Source: Algibacter miyuki
Lineage (GTDB): Bacteria > Bacteroidota > Bacteroidia > Flavobacteriales > Flavobacteriaceae
Assembly: GCF_030409805.1 (NCBI RefSeq)
Contig: NZ_JAUFQP010000013.1
Span: forward strand, 186,001-250,000
Reading direction: 5' to 3'
DNA length: 64,000 bases
Shown: one piece after another, positions 27,020-36,329 of the stretch
Layout of the letters: each line of letters opens with the position of its first letter
How positions within the stretch are numbered: the first letter of the stretch is position 1
The notes under the pieces: generated by a model
What the model was told of the DNA's origin: nothing
The model's input: only the letters and a program-made list of their open reading frames with translations
The model's database searches: none
Translations under genes and position numbers: made by a program

Positions 27020-30013
27020 ATGCAAAATAAAGGATTAGTAAAATTATTTGCTGTTTTGTTTGGTTTGGTAAGTATTTACCAATTATCATTCACATTCAAA
27101 GCAAAGCAAATTGAAACTGCAGCCGAAGAAGCTGCCATTAGTAAAATTGCCGAAACCGAAGAGGATTATCGTGCAAAACGTAGTATTGAAGAGACTTCTT
27201 ATCTTGAAGCTATTGCTACAGATACCGTATTTAATATGGGTATTGCAAAATTCACTTACAATGAAGTGAAACAAAAAGCCATGAATTTAGGTTTAGACTT
27301 AAAAGGTGGTATTAGTGCTACACTTCAAATATCTATTAAAGATATCTTGAAAGGTTTAGCAAACAACACTAAAGATCCTGTTTTTAACAAAGCTTTAGAC
27401 GATGCTTCGGAAATTCAAAAGAATAGCCAGAACACGTATTTAGAAGATTTCTTCGTGGCTTTTGAAAAAATTAAAGGAGACACTAAACTAGCTTCTCCAG
27501 ATATTTTTTACACCAAAGAATTAGACGGTGAAATTAATGGAAACATGACTGATGATGAGGTTAAAACCATTATCGCAACTAAAATTGATGAGTCTGTAAT
27601 TTCTGCATTCGAAGTATTACGTAAACGTATCGATGAGTTTGGTGTAACACAACCAACTATACAACGTATCGGGACTTCTGGTCGTATTTTAGTAGAGTTA
27701 CCAGGTGTTAAAGATAAAGATCGTGCTATTAGCTTATTACAAAGTACTGCACAATTAGAGTTTTGGGATGCCTACAAAGGGGAACAATTCTTTCCATTTT
27801 TAGCACAAGCTAACGAAACATTAAAAGACATTGTTTCGCCAAAAACTGAAACTGCAGAAGTAGAACCACAAGATACTGAAGATGCAGATTCTGCAATTGA
27901 TGATCTTTTAGGTGAAGCTGAAACAGATTCTACATCTGTAGCTACAACGGTAAACCCAATTTTTGATTTAATTAGAGGACAAGGATACCAAGGAGGACCA
28001 ATTATTGCACAATTTGAAGCAAAAGATAAAGAACTTATCGAAAGCTATTTAAGCATGCCTCAAGTACGTGCTTTACTTCCAGCAGAACAACGTTACGCTA
28101 AATTTGTATTTGGTAAAGCTAAAAAAGGAAGCGAATTATTAGATTTATATGCCTTAAAAGGTAACAGAGAAAACCAACCACAATTAAATGGAGCGGTTGT
28201 AACCGATGCAAGAAACCAATTTGGAGCAACAGGAAACTCTGAGGTATCTATGCAAATGAATGCTAAAGGTGCTAAAATCTGGGAAGAAATGACTGGAAAT
28301 GCATACGCTCAAGGAAGTCAAATTGCTATTGTTTTAGATAACGTAGTATATTCTGCTCCAGGTGTAACAACAGGACCAATTGCAGGTGGTAGTTCTTCTA
28401 TCTCTGGAGATTTTTCTTTAAACGAAGCAATCGATTTAGCAAACGTATTACGTGCTGGTAAATTACCTGCCTCTGCAGATATTATTCAAAGTGAAGTTGT
28501 AGGACCATCTTTAGGTCAAGAAGCTATTGATAGCGGTAAAATGTCGTTCATGATTGCTTTAGCATTAGTATTAGTTTGGATGCTTATCTATTACGGTAAA
28601 GCTGGTGGATTTGCAGATGTTGCTATGGCATTAAACATCTTATTAATTTTCGGTATTCTTTCAGGCTTAGGTGCTGTGTTAACATTACCTGGTATTGCCG
28701 GTATTGTATTAACCATTGGTATGTCGGTGGATGCAAACGTACTGGTCTTCGAGCGTATTCGAGAAGAGTTATCTAAAGGGAAAGGTCAAAAAGAAGCCAT
28801 TCAAGACGGATTTAGCAATGCTTTATCTTCAATCTTAGATGCGAATATTACAACCGGTTTAACCGCTTTAATATTATTTATATTTGGTACAGGTCCAATT
28901 AAAGGTTTCGCAACTACTTTAATTATTGGTATTGGTACATCATTATTTACAGCTATTTTCATCACACGTTTATTAATCGATTGGTATACAAACCGTGGTG
29001 GAAAATTAGAATTCTCAACAGGATTAACTAAAAACTTATTTAGAGATATCCGTATCAACTTCTTATCAAAACGTAAAGTAGCTTACATCATATCAGGTAC
29101 ATTTATCGTGGTAAGTTTAGGATCTTTATTTACAAATAGTTTAGATCAAGGTGTAGATTTCGTTGGAGGTAGAACATACCAAGTACGTTTTAATCACGAT
29201 ATTAGTGCTTCAGAAATTACAGGTGTATTGTCTAGTCCAGAAGTATTTGGTAGTGCAAACGCTAAAATATTTGGTGATGCTAACCAAGTAAAAATCACAA
29301 CTAAATATAAAGTTGAAGAAACAAGTTCAGATGTAGACGAAGAAATCCGTAAAACACTTTACACGGCTTTACAACCTTATTTTGAAGGTCTTTCTTATGA
29401 AGAATTTATTAGCGATGCCGATACAAAAACGGTAGGTTTATTAAAAACAGATAAAGTAAGTCCAACTATTGCCGATGATATCAAACAAGAATCATTCTGG
29501 GCAGTATTAGGATCATTAATCGTCGTATTCCTTTATATCTTAATCCGATTCAAAAAATGGCAATACTCATTAGGAGCCGTAACTGCGGTATTCCACGATG
29601 TATTAATTGTATTAGGTGTATTCTCATTAACATACAAATTCATGCCATTCTCAATGGAAATCGATCAAGCCTTCATTGCGGCCATATTAACCGTAATTGG
29701 GTACTCATTGAATGATACCGTGGTAGTATTCGATAGAGTTCGTGAATTTTTCAACGAGCACACTGGTTGGAAATTTGAGCGTGTTGTAGATGCCTCATTA
29801 AGCAGTACATTAAGTCGTACCTTAAATACCTCATTAACCACATTAGTAGTATTATTAGCGATCTTTATTTTCGGTGGCGATTCTATTAGAGGGTTCATGT
29901 TCGCCTTAATTGTAGGTGTAATAGTAGGTACTTACTCGTCGTTATTTATAGCAACACCAGTAATGTATGATACCATCAGTAAATTAGAAGGAAAAAAGAA
30001 AGAAGAAGAGTAA
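27020..30013 (+). CDS. secDF: Protein translocase subunit SecDF (fused)
   Basis: A 997-residue fusion of SecD and SecF, the usual form in Bacteroidota. It sits in the inner membrane with SecYEG and uses the proton gradient to finish export of proteins. Seen: an N-terminal helix, a large periplasmic P1 region (about 80-500) with an acidic, low-complexity insert near 275-305 (ETAEVEPQDTEDADSAIDD), six helices of SecD with GMSVDANVLVFERIREEL (about 570), then SecF with a second periplasmic domain and the matching motif IGYSLNDTVVVFDRVREFF (about 895). Monocistronic, followed by a strong terminator. Confidence 0.96.
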   Translation: MQNKGLVKLFAVLFGLVSIYQLSFTFKAKQIETAAEEAAISKIAETEEDYRAKRSIEETSYLEAIATDTVFNMGIAKFTYNEVKQKAMNLGLDLKGGISATLQISIKDILKGLANNTKDPVFNKALDDASEIQKNSQNTYLEDFFVAFEKIKGDTKLASPDIFYTKELDGEINGNMTDDEVKTIIATKIDESVISAFEVLRKRIDEFGVTQPTIQRIGTSGRILVELPGVKDKDRAISLLQSTAQLEFWDAYKGEQFFPFLAQANETLKDIVSPKTETAEVEPQDTEDADSAIDDLLGEAETDSTSVATTVNPIFDLIRGQGYQGGPIIAQFEAKDKELIESYLSMPQVRALLPAEQRYAKFVFGKAKKGSELLDLYALKGNRENQPQLNGAVVTDARNQFGATGNSEVSMQMNAKGAKIWEEMTGNAYAQGSQIAIVLDNVVYSAPGVTTGPIAGGSSSISGDFSLNEAIDLANVLRAGKLPASADIIQSEVVGPSLGQEAIDSGKMSFMIALALVLVWMLIYYGKAGGFADVAMALNILLIFGILSGLGAVLTLPGIAGIVLTIGMSVDANVLVFERIREELSKGKGQKEAIQDGFSNALSSILDANITTGLTALILFIFGTGPIKGFATTLIIGIGTSLFTAIFITRLLIDWYTNRGGKLEFSTGLTKNLFRDIRINFLSKRKVAYIISGTFIVVSLGSLFTNSLDQGVDFVGGRTYQVRFNHDISASEITGVLSSPEVFGSANAKIFGDANQVKITTKYKVEETSSDVDEEIRKTLYTALQPYFEGLSYEEFISDADTKTVGLLKTDKVSPTIADDIKQESFWAVLGSLIVVFLYILIRFKKWQYSLGAVTAVFHDVLIVLGVFSLTYKFMPFSMEIDQAFIAAILTVIGYSLNDTVVVFDRVREFFNEHTGWKFERVVDASLSSTLSRTLNTSLTTLVVLLAIFIFGGDSIRGFMFALIVGVIVGTYSSLFIATPVMYDTISKLEGKKKEEE

Positions 30014-30033
30014 ATCAATTCTTTTCATTATTC

Positions 30034-30069
30034 AAAAGCCCGTCAGCGTTAGTTGCCGGGCTTTTTTTT
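30034..30069 (+). terminator. secDF terminator
   Basis: AAAAGCCCG (30034-30042) pairs with CGGGCTTTT (30057-30065), followed by T to 30069. Confidence 0.85.
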
Positions 30070-30078
30070 ATACCATAA

Positions 30079-30234
30079 TTTGGGCGTTACCTTTCAGGTC
30101 GGGCTTTCCGCTATATCTTTTTTTTAGAACGTTCTAATTCAGTAAAATTTATCATTCAATGCTTTTCATCGCTTCCTTAAACCATCTTCAACCATCATAA
30201 AAAAAGGATGCCGCATCAATCCCTAACGCGGGCA
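30079..30234 (+). repeat. Dispersed intergenic repeat, copy 2
   Basis: Left part TTTGGGCGTTACC with TCGGGCTTTCCGCTATATCT, right part AAAAAGGATGCCGCATCAAT then CCCTAACGCGGG. About 80 nt of variable sequence lie between the two halves. GCGTTA and TAACGC are complementary. It sits 10 nt beyond the secDF terminator. Confidence 0.8.
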
Positions 30235-30561
30235 TACCTGCAAAATTACACCCGTTTTAAAGTGTAATCTTTCTGTGTTTATACAACACCATAATAATAG
30301 AATGCTTCATGGTTGTAAACGAACAATTATTAATGCTGTAACTCGTGCTTTTCGATTTTTTATTCAAAATGTATTTGCTATATTTATCGCTTAAACACGC
30401 AAATAATTAGTGATATAAGTATTTTACTGCAACTTATTAGCGTACTTTCGCGTTTAAACATGCAAAAATATCGTATATGTATGATTGTTTGCAACTTAGG
30501 TGCATGTCAGGTGTGTGTTTTTAAGGTTAAAACGCTCTGAATAAACAAATAAATAAAACGA
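30235..30561. other. AT-rich upstream region of the STAS-like pair
   Basis: About 330 nt without a credible reading frame. Two similar motifs, GCTTAAACACGCAAATAAT and GCGTTTAAACATGCAAAAAT, lie near 30390 and 30450 and could be a direct repeat for a regulator. No full consensus promoter was found. Confidence 0.35.
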
Positions 30562-30927
30562 ATGAAAATTTATAAGCTGTCTTTCGGTGTTATTAATATT
30601 CATCATCCAAGGCTAGCAGAAGTTATTATTAACGAAGGTGTCGTTATGGATGAAGAAATTGTGGGTCAATATCACGACTTTCTACTTAGTAATTTGAAGG
30701 CGCCATTTTGTCTTCTTGTAAACAAGGAAAACGCATACACATATACTTATAAGGCGCAAGTAAGCGTGGCCGATTTAGACGCAATAAAAGCCGTAGGCGT
30801 TATAACAAAATCAACAGGCGCCGTTATGGCAACTGAAATGTTAATGGATATGAATGTTCCGCTTCAAAGTAAAATGAAACTATTCGGAAGCAGGGCCGAT
30901 GGGTTAGCTTGGCTGGCTAAGAAGTAG
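30562..30927 (+). CDS. STAS/SpoIIAA-like small protein, first of a tandem pair
   Basis: A 121-residue soluble protein with no signal peptide. It opens KIYKLSFGVINIHHPRLAEV and continues with alternating strands and helices (APFCLLVNKENAYTYTY; IKAVGVITKSTGAVMATEML; DGLAWLAKK), which recalls the SpoIIAA-like/STAS fold of flavobacterial small proteins (DUF7793-like); this is recognition from memory. It is clearly paralogous to the protein at 31092-31463, with the same length, the same F-G-x-I-x-I opening, EGVV(M/L)DE(E/D), and APF(C/S)xL(V/I)NK. They are 165 nt apart. A role in stress signalling or oxidative/osmotic response is only a guess. Confidence 0.65.
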   Translation: MKIYKLSFGVINIHHPRLAEVIINEGVVMDEEIVGQYHDFLLSNLKAPFCLLVNKENAYTYTYKAQVSVADLDAIKAVGVITKSTGAVMATEMLMDMNVPLQSKMKLFGSRADGLAWLAKK

Positions 30928-31091
30928 CTGTTTTCTTCGGTTTTTCACACTTTATTCCGATTTAAATGCGTATATTATACAATACCGCAATAGAAGTGTA
31001 AATATAATAGTGATTTTCATTCAAACTTAAAATTACATCTCAAAGCTCTCAATGTTATAAAAGCAGTCTCCTTTAATTTTAATAACTCACC

Positions 31092-31463
31092 ATGAAAGTC
31101 TATAAACTTCCTTTCGGAACCATAGAAATCTGCGCACCAAGCATCGCAGAGGTCACCTTTGACGAAGGTGTGGTTTTAGACGAAGACGCAGTTAATATTT
31201 GTCATCATTATTTAATCAATAGTTTAATAGCACCGTTTTCCGTACTTATAAATAAAAAATATAATTACTCCTTCACATTTACAGCGCAACAAAATATTGG
31301 CAATATCGCCGAGTTAAAAGCTATGGCGGTAGTTATAGGTACTACAGGTGGTACATTGTCTGCAAAAACCATAATGTCGATAAATGGCGCACTTCGCGAA
31401 AAAGCCAAACTATTTTATAAAAGAGAAATCGGTTTAAATTGGTTATTGGAACAACACCAATAA
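31092..31463 (+). CDS. STAS/SpoIIAA-like small protein, second of a tandem pair
   Basis: A 123-residue paralogue of the protein at 30562-30927. Shared features in order: MK(I/V)YKL(S/P)FG at the start, EGVVxDE near 25-30, APFxxLxNK near 47-55, and an L-K/D-A-x-(G/A)VV(I)x-x-(S/T)TG stretch in the second half. It has extra Cys residues (EICAPS, NICHHY). The function is unknown. The sulP-family transporter 105 nt downstream carries a STAS domain of its own, so a functional link is conceivable, but the transporter has its own promoter. Confidence 0.65.
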   Translation: MKVYKLPFGTIEICAPSIAEVTFDEGVVLDEDAVNICHHYLINSLIAPFSVLINKKYNYSFTFTAQQNIGNIAELKAMAVVIGTTGGTLSAKTIMSINGALREKAKLFYKREIGLNWLLEQHQ

Positions 31464-31517
31464 GTATTCCCTCTCAAACGTTTTAGTGGTTCTAAACGCA
31501 AAAGATAGTAGTTCTTG

Positions 31518-31547
31518 TTGTGTGGCAATTTATTAAACGTAAATTTG
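31518..31547 (+). promoter_or_regulatory. Promoter of the SulP transporter gene
   Basis: TTG (31518-31520), 19 nt, TAAATTTG (31540-31547). Transcription would begin near 31552, 17 nt before the ATG at 31569, which also rules out the longer frame starting at 31515. Confidence 0.75.
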
Positions 31548-31568
31548 CACCCTCAAAAAACAACATTC

Positions 31569-33461
31569 ATGACAGATTTTATTCGGAAGATAGCCCCTAA
31601 TGCAAAAGACGATGTATTAGCAGGTATTACAACATCCTTAGCTATGATTCCCGAAGTAGTAGCTTTTGCTTTCGTGGCTCAAATAAGCCCTATTGTAGCG
31701 CTTTTCGGAGCTTTTGTAATTGGTATTGTTTCTGCGAGCTTTGGTGGGCGTCCTGGTCTTATTTCGGGTGCAGCTGGTGCTGTTGCTGTTATTTTTGTAC
31801 ACATGATTCAAGAAGGGCACGCTAAAGGCCTTTTATTCGATCAGCCTGTAGAAAATATGGGGTATTTTTATCTGTTAGCAGCCGTAGTTTTAATGGGGGT
31901 TATTCAAATTTTAGCAGGTGTTTTTAAGCTTGGTAAATTTGTGCGTTTAATTCCGCATCCTGTAATGATGGGGTTTGTAAACGGTCTAGCCATTGTTATT
32001 TTTATGGCACAACTGGGTATGTTTACCGAAAACACTAAAGATATTTATGGCCAGAACATGCGTAAAACGGAATCGAAAGAGTTGGTTTATAATGTGAGTG
32101 ATCAAGCTGTAACGGATTTAGTTTCTAACACCGAATTGTTTTCAATTAAAGATAACTCGGTTGTAAACATCAAAACAGGCGAGGAAGTTTATGTTATGTC
32201 GGACAACCAAGTTTTTGATGTTAAAACCAAAAAAGTGGTTTTCAATGTAAAAGATAACGGGTTTTATTCCGTAAAAGATAGTGGTGTTGTAAAATCCACA
32301 TTAGAAGGTAATACGCTCTACATTATGATAGGGTTGGTGCTTTTAACCATGCTTATTGTCTGGGGTTTACCAAAATTAACAACCAAGGTGCCAGCGGCTT
32401 TAACAGCTATTTTAATTGTTACTTTAATTGCTGTTTTTGGTGGTGTGGAATCTATTAATGTTGGTGAGTTTATTAGAGATGGAGGAGGAGCTGGTTTAAA
32501 TGGTTTTGATGAATTATCTAAAAACCTAAACTTAGTAGAGCTTTGGAGTAATCTTCCTTTTAATTTAGATACCTTAAAATTTATTGCGCCATATGCATTT
32601 TTAGCAGCTTCTGTTGGTTTGATTGAAACTTTAATGACGATGAATTTGGTGGATGAGTTAACCGAATCTAGAGGTGATGGAAATAAAGAGTGTATTGCTC
32701 AAGGTTCTGGGAATATATTAAGTGGATTGTTCGGAGGAACAGGTGGTTGTGGGATGATTGGTCAAACCGTAATTAATGTAAACGCAGGTGGACGCGGACG
32801 CTTATCTGGAATTATGATGGCCTTAACCCTATTAACGTTTATTTTATTTGCTGATAAATATATCGAACAAGTGCCTATTGCTGCTTTGGTAGGAGTAATG
32901 TTTATGATGGTTATTGAAACCTTCGCATGGTCTAGTTTTAGAATCATGAAAAAAATACCAAAATCCGATGCTTTTGTATTAATTATAGTTTCGGCAGTAA
33001 CCGTATTTTTCGATTTAGCAATTGCTGTTTTCGTTGGTGTTATCATTTCCGCTTTAGTTTTTGCTTGGGAAAATGCTAAGAAAATTAGAGCTAGAAAACG
33101 TGTTAAAGAAGATGGGACTAAGGTTTATGAAATTTGGGGACCATTATTTTTTGGAAGTATTCAAGCCTTTAACGAAAAGTTTGATATTAAAAGTGACCCT
33201 AAAGAGGTAGAGATCGATTTTGTTGAATCTCGTGTCAGCGATCATTCAGCAATTGAAGCTATTTTTAACTTAGTTGAGAAATATGAAGCTGAAGGGAAAT
33301 CTATTAAGTTGAAACATTTAAGCGATGATTGTAAATTATTACTTTATAAATCAAACCCGAAATTCAGAGAAGTTATTGTTGAAGATATCGACGATCCTCG
33401 TTATCACTTAGCAGCAAATCCAGAGGCATTTCCTAAAGGCCTTTCTGAATATAAATTTTAA
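31569..33461 (+). CDS. SulP-family anion transporter with STAS domain and an unusual insert
   Basis: A 630-residue inner membrane transporter of the SulP/SLC26 family (sulfate, bicarbonate or other anions). The core is clear: IPEVVAFAFVAQISP in helix 1, GRPGLISGAAGAVAVIF in helix 3, the ESRGDGNKECIAQGSGN segment and the C-terminal STAS domain (about 520-610). Between the helix ending near residue 152 and the next helix near 250 lies an insert of about 95 residues made of short repeated strands (VYNVSDQAV, LFSIKDNSVV, VYVMSDNQVF, VFNVKDNGFY, YSVKDSGVV). SulP proteins are normally 500-580 long, so the insert explains the size. It has its own promoter. Substrate unknown. Confidence 0.92.
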   Translation: MTDFIRKIAPNAKDDVLAGITTSLAMIPEVVAFAFVAQISPIVALFGAFVIGIVSASFGGRPGLISGAAGAVAVIFVHMIQEGHAKGLLFDQPVENMGYFYLLAAVVLMGVIQILAGVFKLGKFVRLIPHPVMMGFVNGLAIVIFMAQLGMFTENTKDIYGQNMRKTESKELVYNVSDQAVTDLVSNTELFSIKDNSVVNIKTGEEVYVMSDNQVFDVKTKKVVFNVKDNGFYSVKDSGVVKSTLEGNTLYIMIGLVLLTMLIVWGLPKLTTKVPAALTAILIVTLIAVFGGVESINVGEFIRDGGGAGLNGFDELSKNLNLVELWSNLPFNLDTLKFIAPYAFLAASVGLIETLMTMNLVDELTESRGDGNKECIAQGSGNILSGLFGGTGGCGMIGQTVINVNAGGRGRLSGIMMALTLLTFILFADKYIEQVPIAALVGVMFMMVIETFAWSSFRIMKKIPKSDAFVLIIVSAVTVFFDLAIAVFVGVIISALVFAWENAKKIRARKRVKEDGTKVYEIWGPLFFGSIQAFNEKFDIKSDPKEVEIDFVESRVSDHSAIEAIFNLVEKYEAEGKSIKLKHLSDDCKLLLYKSNPKFREVIVEDIDDPRYHLAANPEAFPKGLSEYKF

Positions 33462-33476
33462 AATAAACAGTCAATA

Positions 33477-33542
33477 GTCAGCAGTATTCAGTCAGTAAAT
33501 AGATTGGTATGCTGACTAAATGCTGAACACGAAGTACAGAAA
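33477..33542. repeat. CAGTATTCAGTC-type micro-repeat
   Basis: The gap after the transporter gene holds CAGTCAATAGTCAGCAGTAT and CAGTATTCAGTC (33482-33493), then CTGACTAAATGCTG. The 12-mer GACTGAATACTG, its exact complement, is found between rpoB and rpoC (63675-63686). These belong to a variable family of short repeats. Confidence 0.45.
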
Positions 33543-34175
33543 CTACTTCATTAACTTCCGTTTCCAGTACAGGATATAAACAGTACCTAAAAGTGTTGGC
33601 AGCGTCCAAGAGACAATATTCGAAATGCCTAAACCTGCAATAATAAACGCGGTGAAAGAGGCAATGAGTGCGCCTATCATTTTACCAATGTGCGATCGTA
33701 ACCAGCCATTTTTAGCTTTCTTCGGATGCTTGTAAAACCGCATATCGTTAACAGATAGTAGCAGTCCGAAAGCTCCAAAGAATAGAAATAAGATACTATT
33801 GGTAATCTGACCGAAAAGCCCGTAAACTCCAATAAAAATCATGATTAACGAAAATACGAGCATACTAATAGATAGTATTTTGTCTAGATAATCGGCTTTT
33901 TGGTTTGTTTTGAATTTCAAGGCTCTTCGACCTGAAATCACGAGGTATATTGTAAACAAACCGATTAAGAATAAAAATAAGTTTTCATGGTTTGGCATAC
34001 ATGAAATTGGTAATGAAATTAATGAGCTACAAATCATGCCAACGGAAAAAAGTTTGCCAAAAAGTTTATGTGGTGTACTTCCTTTTTTTACTATTATACT
34101 TCCAATTCCCGTAATTAATCCCATGCCGCCAAAGAAAGCGTGTATGTAAATTAATATTTTAATTGTGTCTTCCAT
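33543..34175 (-). CDS. Multi-span membrane protein (DUF2306-like)
   Basis: A 210-residue integral membrane protein with about seven hydrophobic helices: 5-27, 42-60, 64-82, 99-118, 125-145, 165-185 and 190-205. Charged loops KKGSTPHKLFGK (31-42) and KHPKKAKNGW (148-157) are typical of DUF2306-type proteins, which carry conserved His residues. Function is unknown; no enzyme motif is seen. It is convergent with the SulP gene and is followed by the ddl-coaD-PLD operon on the same strand, but separated from it by 132 nt, so it is likely transcribed alone. Confidence 0.75.
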   Translation of the reverse strand: MEDTIKILIYIHAFFGGMGLITGIGSIIVKKGSTPHKLFGKLFSVGMICSSLISLPISCMPNHENLFLFLIGLFTIYLVISGRRALKFKTNQKADYLDKILSISMLVFSLIMIFIGVYGLFGQITNSILFLFFGAFGLLLSVNDMRFYKHPKKAKNGWLRSHIGKMIGALIASFTAFIIAGLGISNIVSWTLPTLLGTVYILYWKRKLMK

Positions 34176-34307
34176 CTGTTTTTTTGTTTAACAATTCAAA
34201 AATCAGAATATAGTTTCATTTCAGGGAATTTAAAGTTCCGAAGTGTTGTTTTTAAGTGATGTGTTGTGAAAATGAAGAAATTCCAATTTTACTATTAATA
34301 GCAAAAA

Positions 34308-35846
34308 CTACAAAATAGATTTCGGAAGAATTTTACGAGTCCAAGTTTTTAAACGCTTGTAACGGCTTACTTCGGAATCTGGATTAAAATTTAGCGTAGT
34401 TTCCCAAGAGTTTTCGGGTTTAAACTCGATTTCCATGCCTTTTAAAACACCTTGGGAAATATCTTCTGAATGCACAATCACAATACACTCCGTGTTTAAA
34501 TTGGCGCTTCTAGGATCCAAATTAAAGGTGCCAACAACGGTAATATTATTGTCGATAACCATGGATTTAGCATGTAGGCCGAAAATAGGTTGGTAATCTA
34601 AAGTTTCTTGAAGTTCGCCTGTCATAATTTTTTTGCGTTCGTCAGCATCCGGACGAAATTCAAAAATGCGAACACCTGTTTTTAGTAATTTCTTACGATC
34701 ACTTTGGTAGCTACTAAAAGCTTCTACATTATCTGTAGAGGCTAAACTATTGGTTAAAATTCTAACATTTACGCCGCGGTCTACTGCGTTTTTAAATAAA
34801 TTCCGACTCAATTCCGAAGTAATTAAATAAGGCGTTGAAATTTCAATAGAAGATGTTGCGTTTTTCACCAAATCTACCAAGGCATCAGTAGAAATACCAC
34901 CACCAGATAGTCCGTTTTTACCATCATTTTTTCCTGGTAAATCTGAAATAAATTGGACATCGTCCAGCCAAATTAAATGACCTGAATTTTTAATTGCCTC
35001 AAAAGTATCGGGTAAATTTTTAATACGAGTTTTTACCTGCGGCCAAAAATTTTCAGGATTGCATGCATATTCATGGAGTTTGTTAAACGTGGTTTCGGGA
35101 TCGGCTTTTTGTGGGGCAACTTTAGCCACTTCAGTAACATCTTGGCTTAAATCACTATTCCAAAAATCGTTGAATGATGTTTTTACCGTGGCCGTTTCTT
35201 TTCCTAATAAAAGAATATCACGATCTCTAAAGTTGTACTCATGATCGTAATCAAAATATTCGTCGGCTATATTTCTTCCGCCAGTAATTACAACCTTATC
35301 ATCTACAATAAAAGTTTTGTTGTGCATGCGTTGGTTCGCCATGACAAAATCGGTTGTGAATTTTTCTATCTTCTGAAAGATGTTTTTTCCTAAATTAACT
35401 CCCGGATTGTAGATTCTAACCGAAATATTCTCGTGCGAATTAAAGGTTAATATATCTTCAATGTCGGCATCCACCATAATATCGTCCACTAGAATACGTA
35501 CTTTTACACCGCGATCGGCGGCACGTACCAAATAATCGCAAGCAATAAGGCCCACATTATCTGTAGAAAATATAAAATACTGAATATCTATTGTTTTTTC
35601 GGCATATTCACTTAACCATGCTCTGGCCACCATGGAGCCACTACCGTCTTCAAGTACGTAAACACCTGTTTTATCTTGCATTAAAGGCGCAATGTCTTGA
35701 AGGGCTTTAGATAGCGTTAGGCTGTCGTTTCTTTTCATAGTATCGCAAAAATGGGTGGTTATGCTTGGTGCTTTATCGTTTTTACACGATAATAAAGTAC
35801 AGCAGATAATACAAAATGAAATTCCGAATTTTAAAATAGAGTGCAT
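34308..35846 (-). CDS. Phospholipase D-family lipoprotein (cardiolipin synthase-like)
   Basis: A 512-residue lipoprotein (lipobox LLSC, Cys21) with two PLD active sites: HNKTFIVDD with H175 and K177, and HAKSMVIDN with H425 and K427; each is followed by the GG/GT and N/S residues of the HKD motif. The pair of HKD motifs and length match ClsC-like cardiolipin synthases and related phospholipases D, which transfer phosphatidyl groups. The lipid anchor puts it at the periplasmic face of a membrane, which is unusual for cardiolipin synthases. It is the third gene of an operon, 9 nt after coaD. Confidence 0.88.
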   Translation of the reverse strand: MHSILKFGISFCIICCTLLSCKNDKAPSITTHFCDTMKRNDSLTLSKALQDIAPLMQDKTGVYVLEDGSGSMVARAWLSEYAEKTIDIQYFIFSTDNVGLIACDYLVRAADRGVKVRILVDDIMVDADIEDILTFNSHENISVRIYNPGVNLGKNIFQKIEKFTTDFVMANQRMHNKTFIVDDKVVITGGRNIADEYFDYDHEYNFRDRDILLLGKETATVKTSFNDFWNSDLSQDVTEVAKVAPQKADPETTFNKLHEYACNPENFWPQVKTRIKNLPDTFEAIKNSGHLIWLDDVQFISDLPGKNDGKNGLSGGGISTDALVDLVKNATSSIEISTPYLITSELSRNLFKNAVDRGVNVRILTNSLASTDNVEAFSSYQSDRKKLLKTGVRIFEFRPDADERKKIMTGELQETLDYQPIFGLHAKSMVIDNNITVVGTFNLDPRSANLNTECIVIVHSEDISQGVLKGMEIEFKPENSWETTLNFNPDSEVSRYKRLKTWTRKILPKSIL

Positions 35847-35855
35847 GTAGGTGTC

Positions 35856-36311
35856 TTATTTTACACGTACAGTAAGCGGAACCAGCTTGGTGTAATCACC
35901 ATTATTCCGAATCACGTCGCGCACAATAGAGGATGCAATGTAAGATGTGCGTGCCGCGGTAAGGAGAAAAACAGTTTCAATAGGAGCAAGGTCTCTGTTG
36001 GTGTGGGCAATGGCTTTTTCAAACTCAAAATCGGCAGGATTTCGCAGGCCTCTTAAAATGAATTCTACACCTATTTCTTGACAAAAATCAACCGTAAGCC
36101 CTTTATAAGTCATTACTTTTACTTTAGGTTCATCGGCAAAAGTTTTTTCAATAAAGGCTTTACGTTCTTCCAACGAGAACATATATTTTTTATCAGCGTT
36201 TATGCCTATGGCCACAATAATTTCATCAAAAAGGGTGACGCCTCGCTTTATAATATCGTAATGTCCTAAGGTTATCGGATCGAAAGATCCCGGAAAAATA
36301 GCTCGTTTCAT
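35856..36311 (-). CDS. coaD: Phosphopantetheine adenylyltransferase
   Basis: Transfers AMP from ATP to 4'-phosphopantetheine, giving dephospho-CoA, the fourth step of CoA synthesis. The 151 residues are typical of the family. Seen: the nucleotidyltransferase motif PGSFDPITLGH (7-17), where TLGH (14-17) is the adenylation motif; RGLRNPADFEFE in the middle; and the SSIVRDV motif near the C-terminus. The gene begins 18 nt after ddl and is followed by a PLD gene, forming an operon with unrelated steps. Confidence 0.96.
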   Translation of the reverse strand: MKRAIFPGSFDPITLGHYDIIKRGVTLFDEIIVAIGINADKKYMFSLEERKAFIEKTFADEPKVKVMTYKGLTVDFCQEIGVEFILRGLRNPADFEFEKAIAHTNRDLAPIETVFLLTAARTSYIASSIVRDVIRNNGDYTKLVPLTVRVK

Positions 36312-36329
36312 TCTATAAAATTACTGTTT

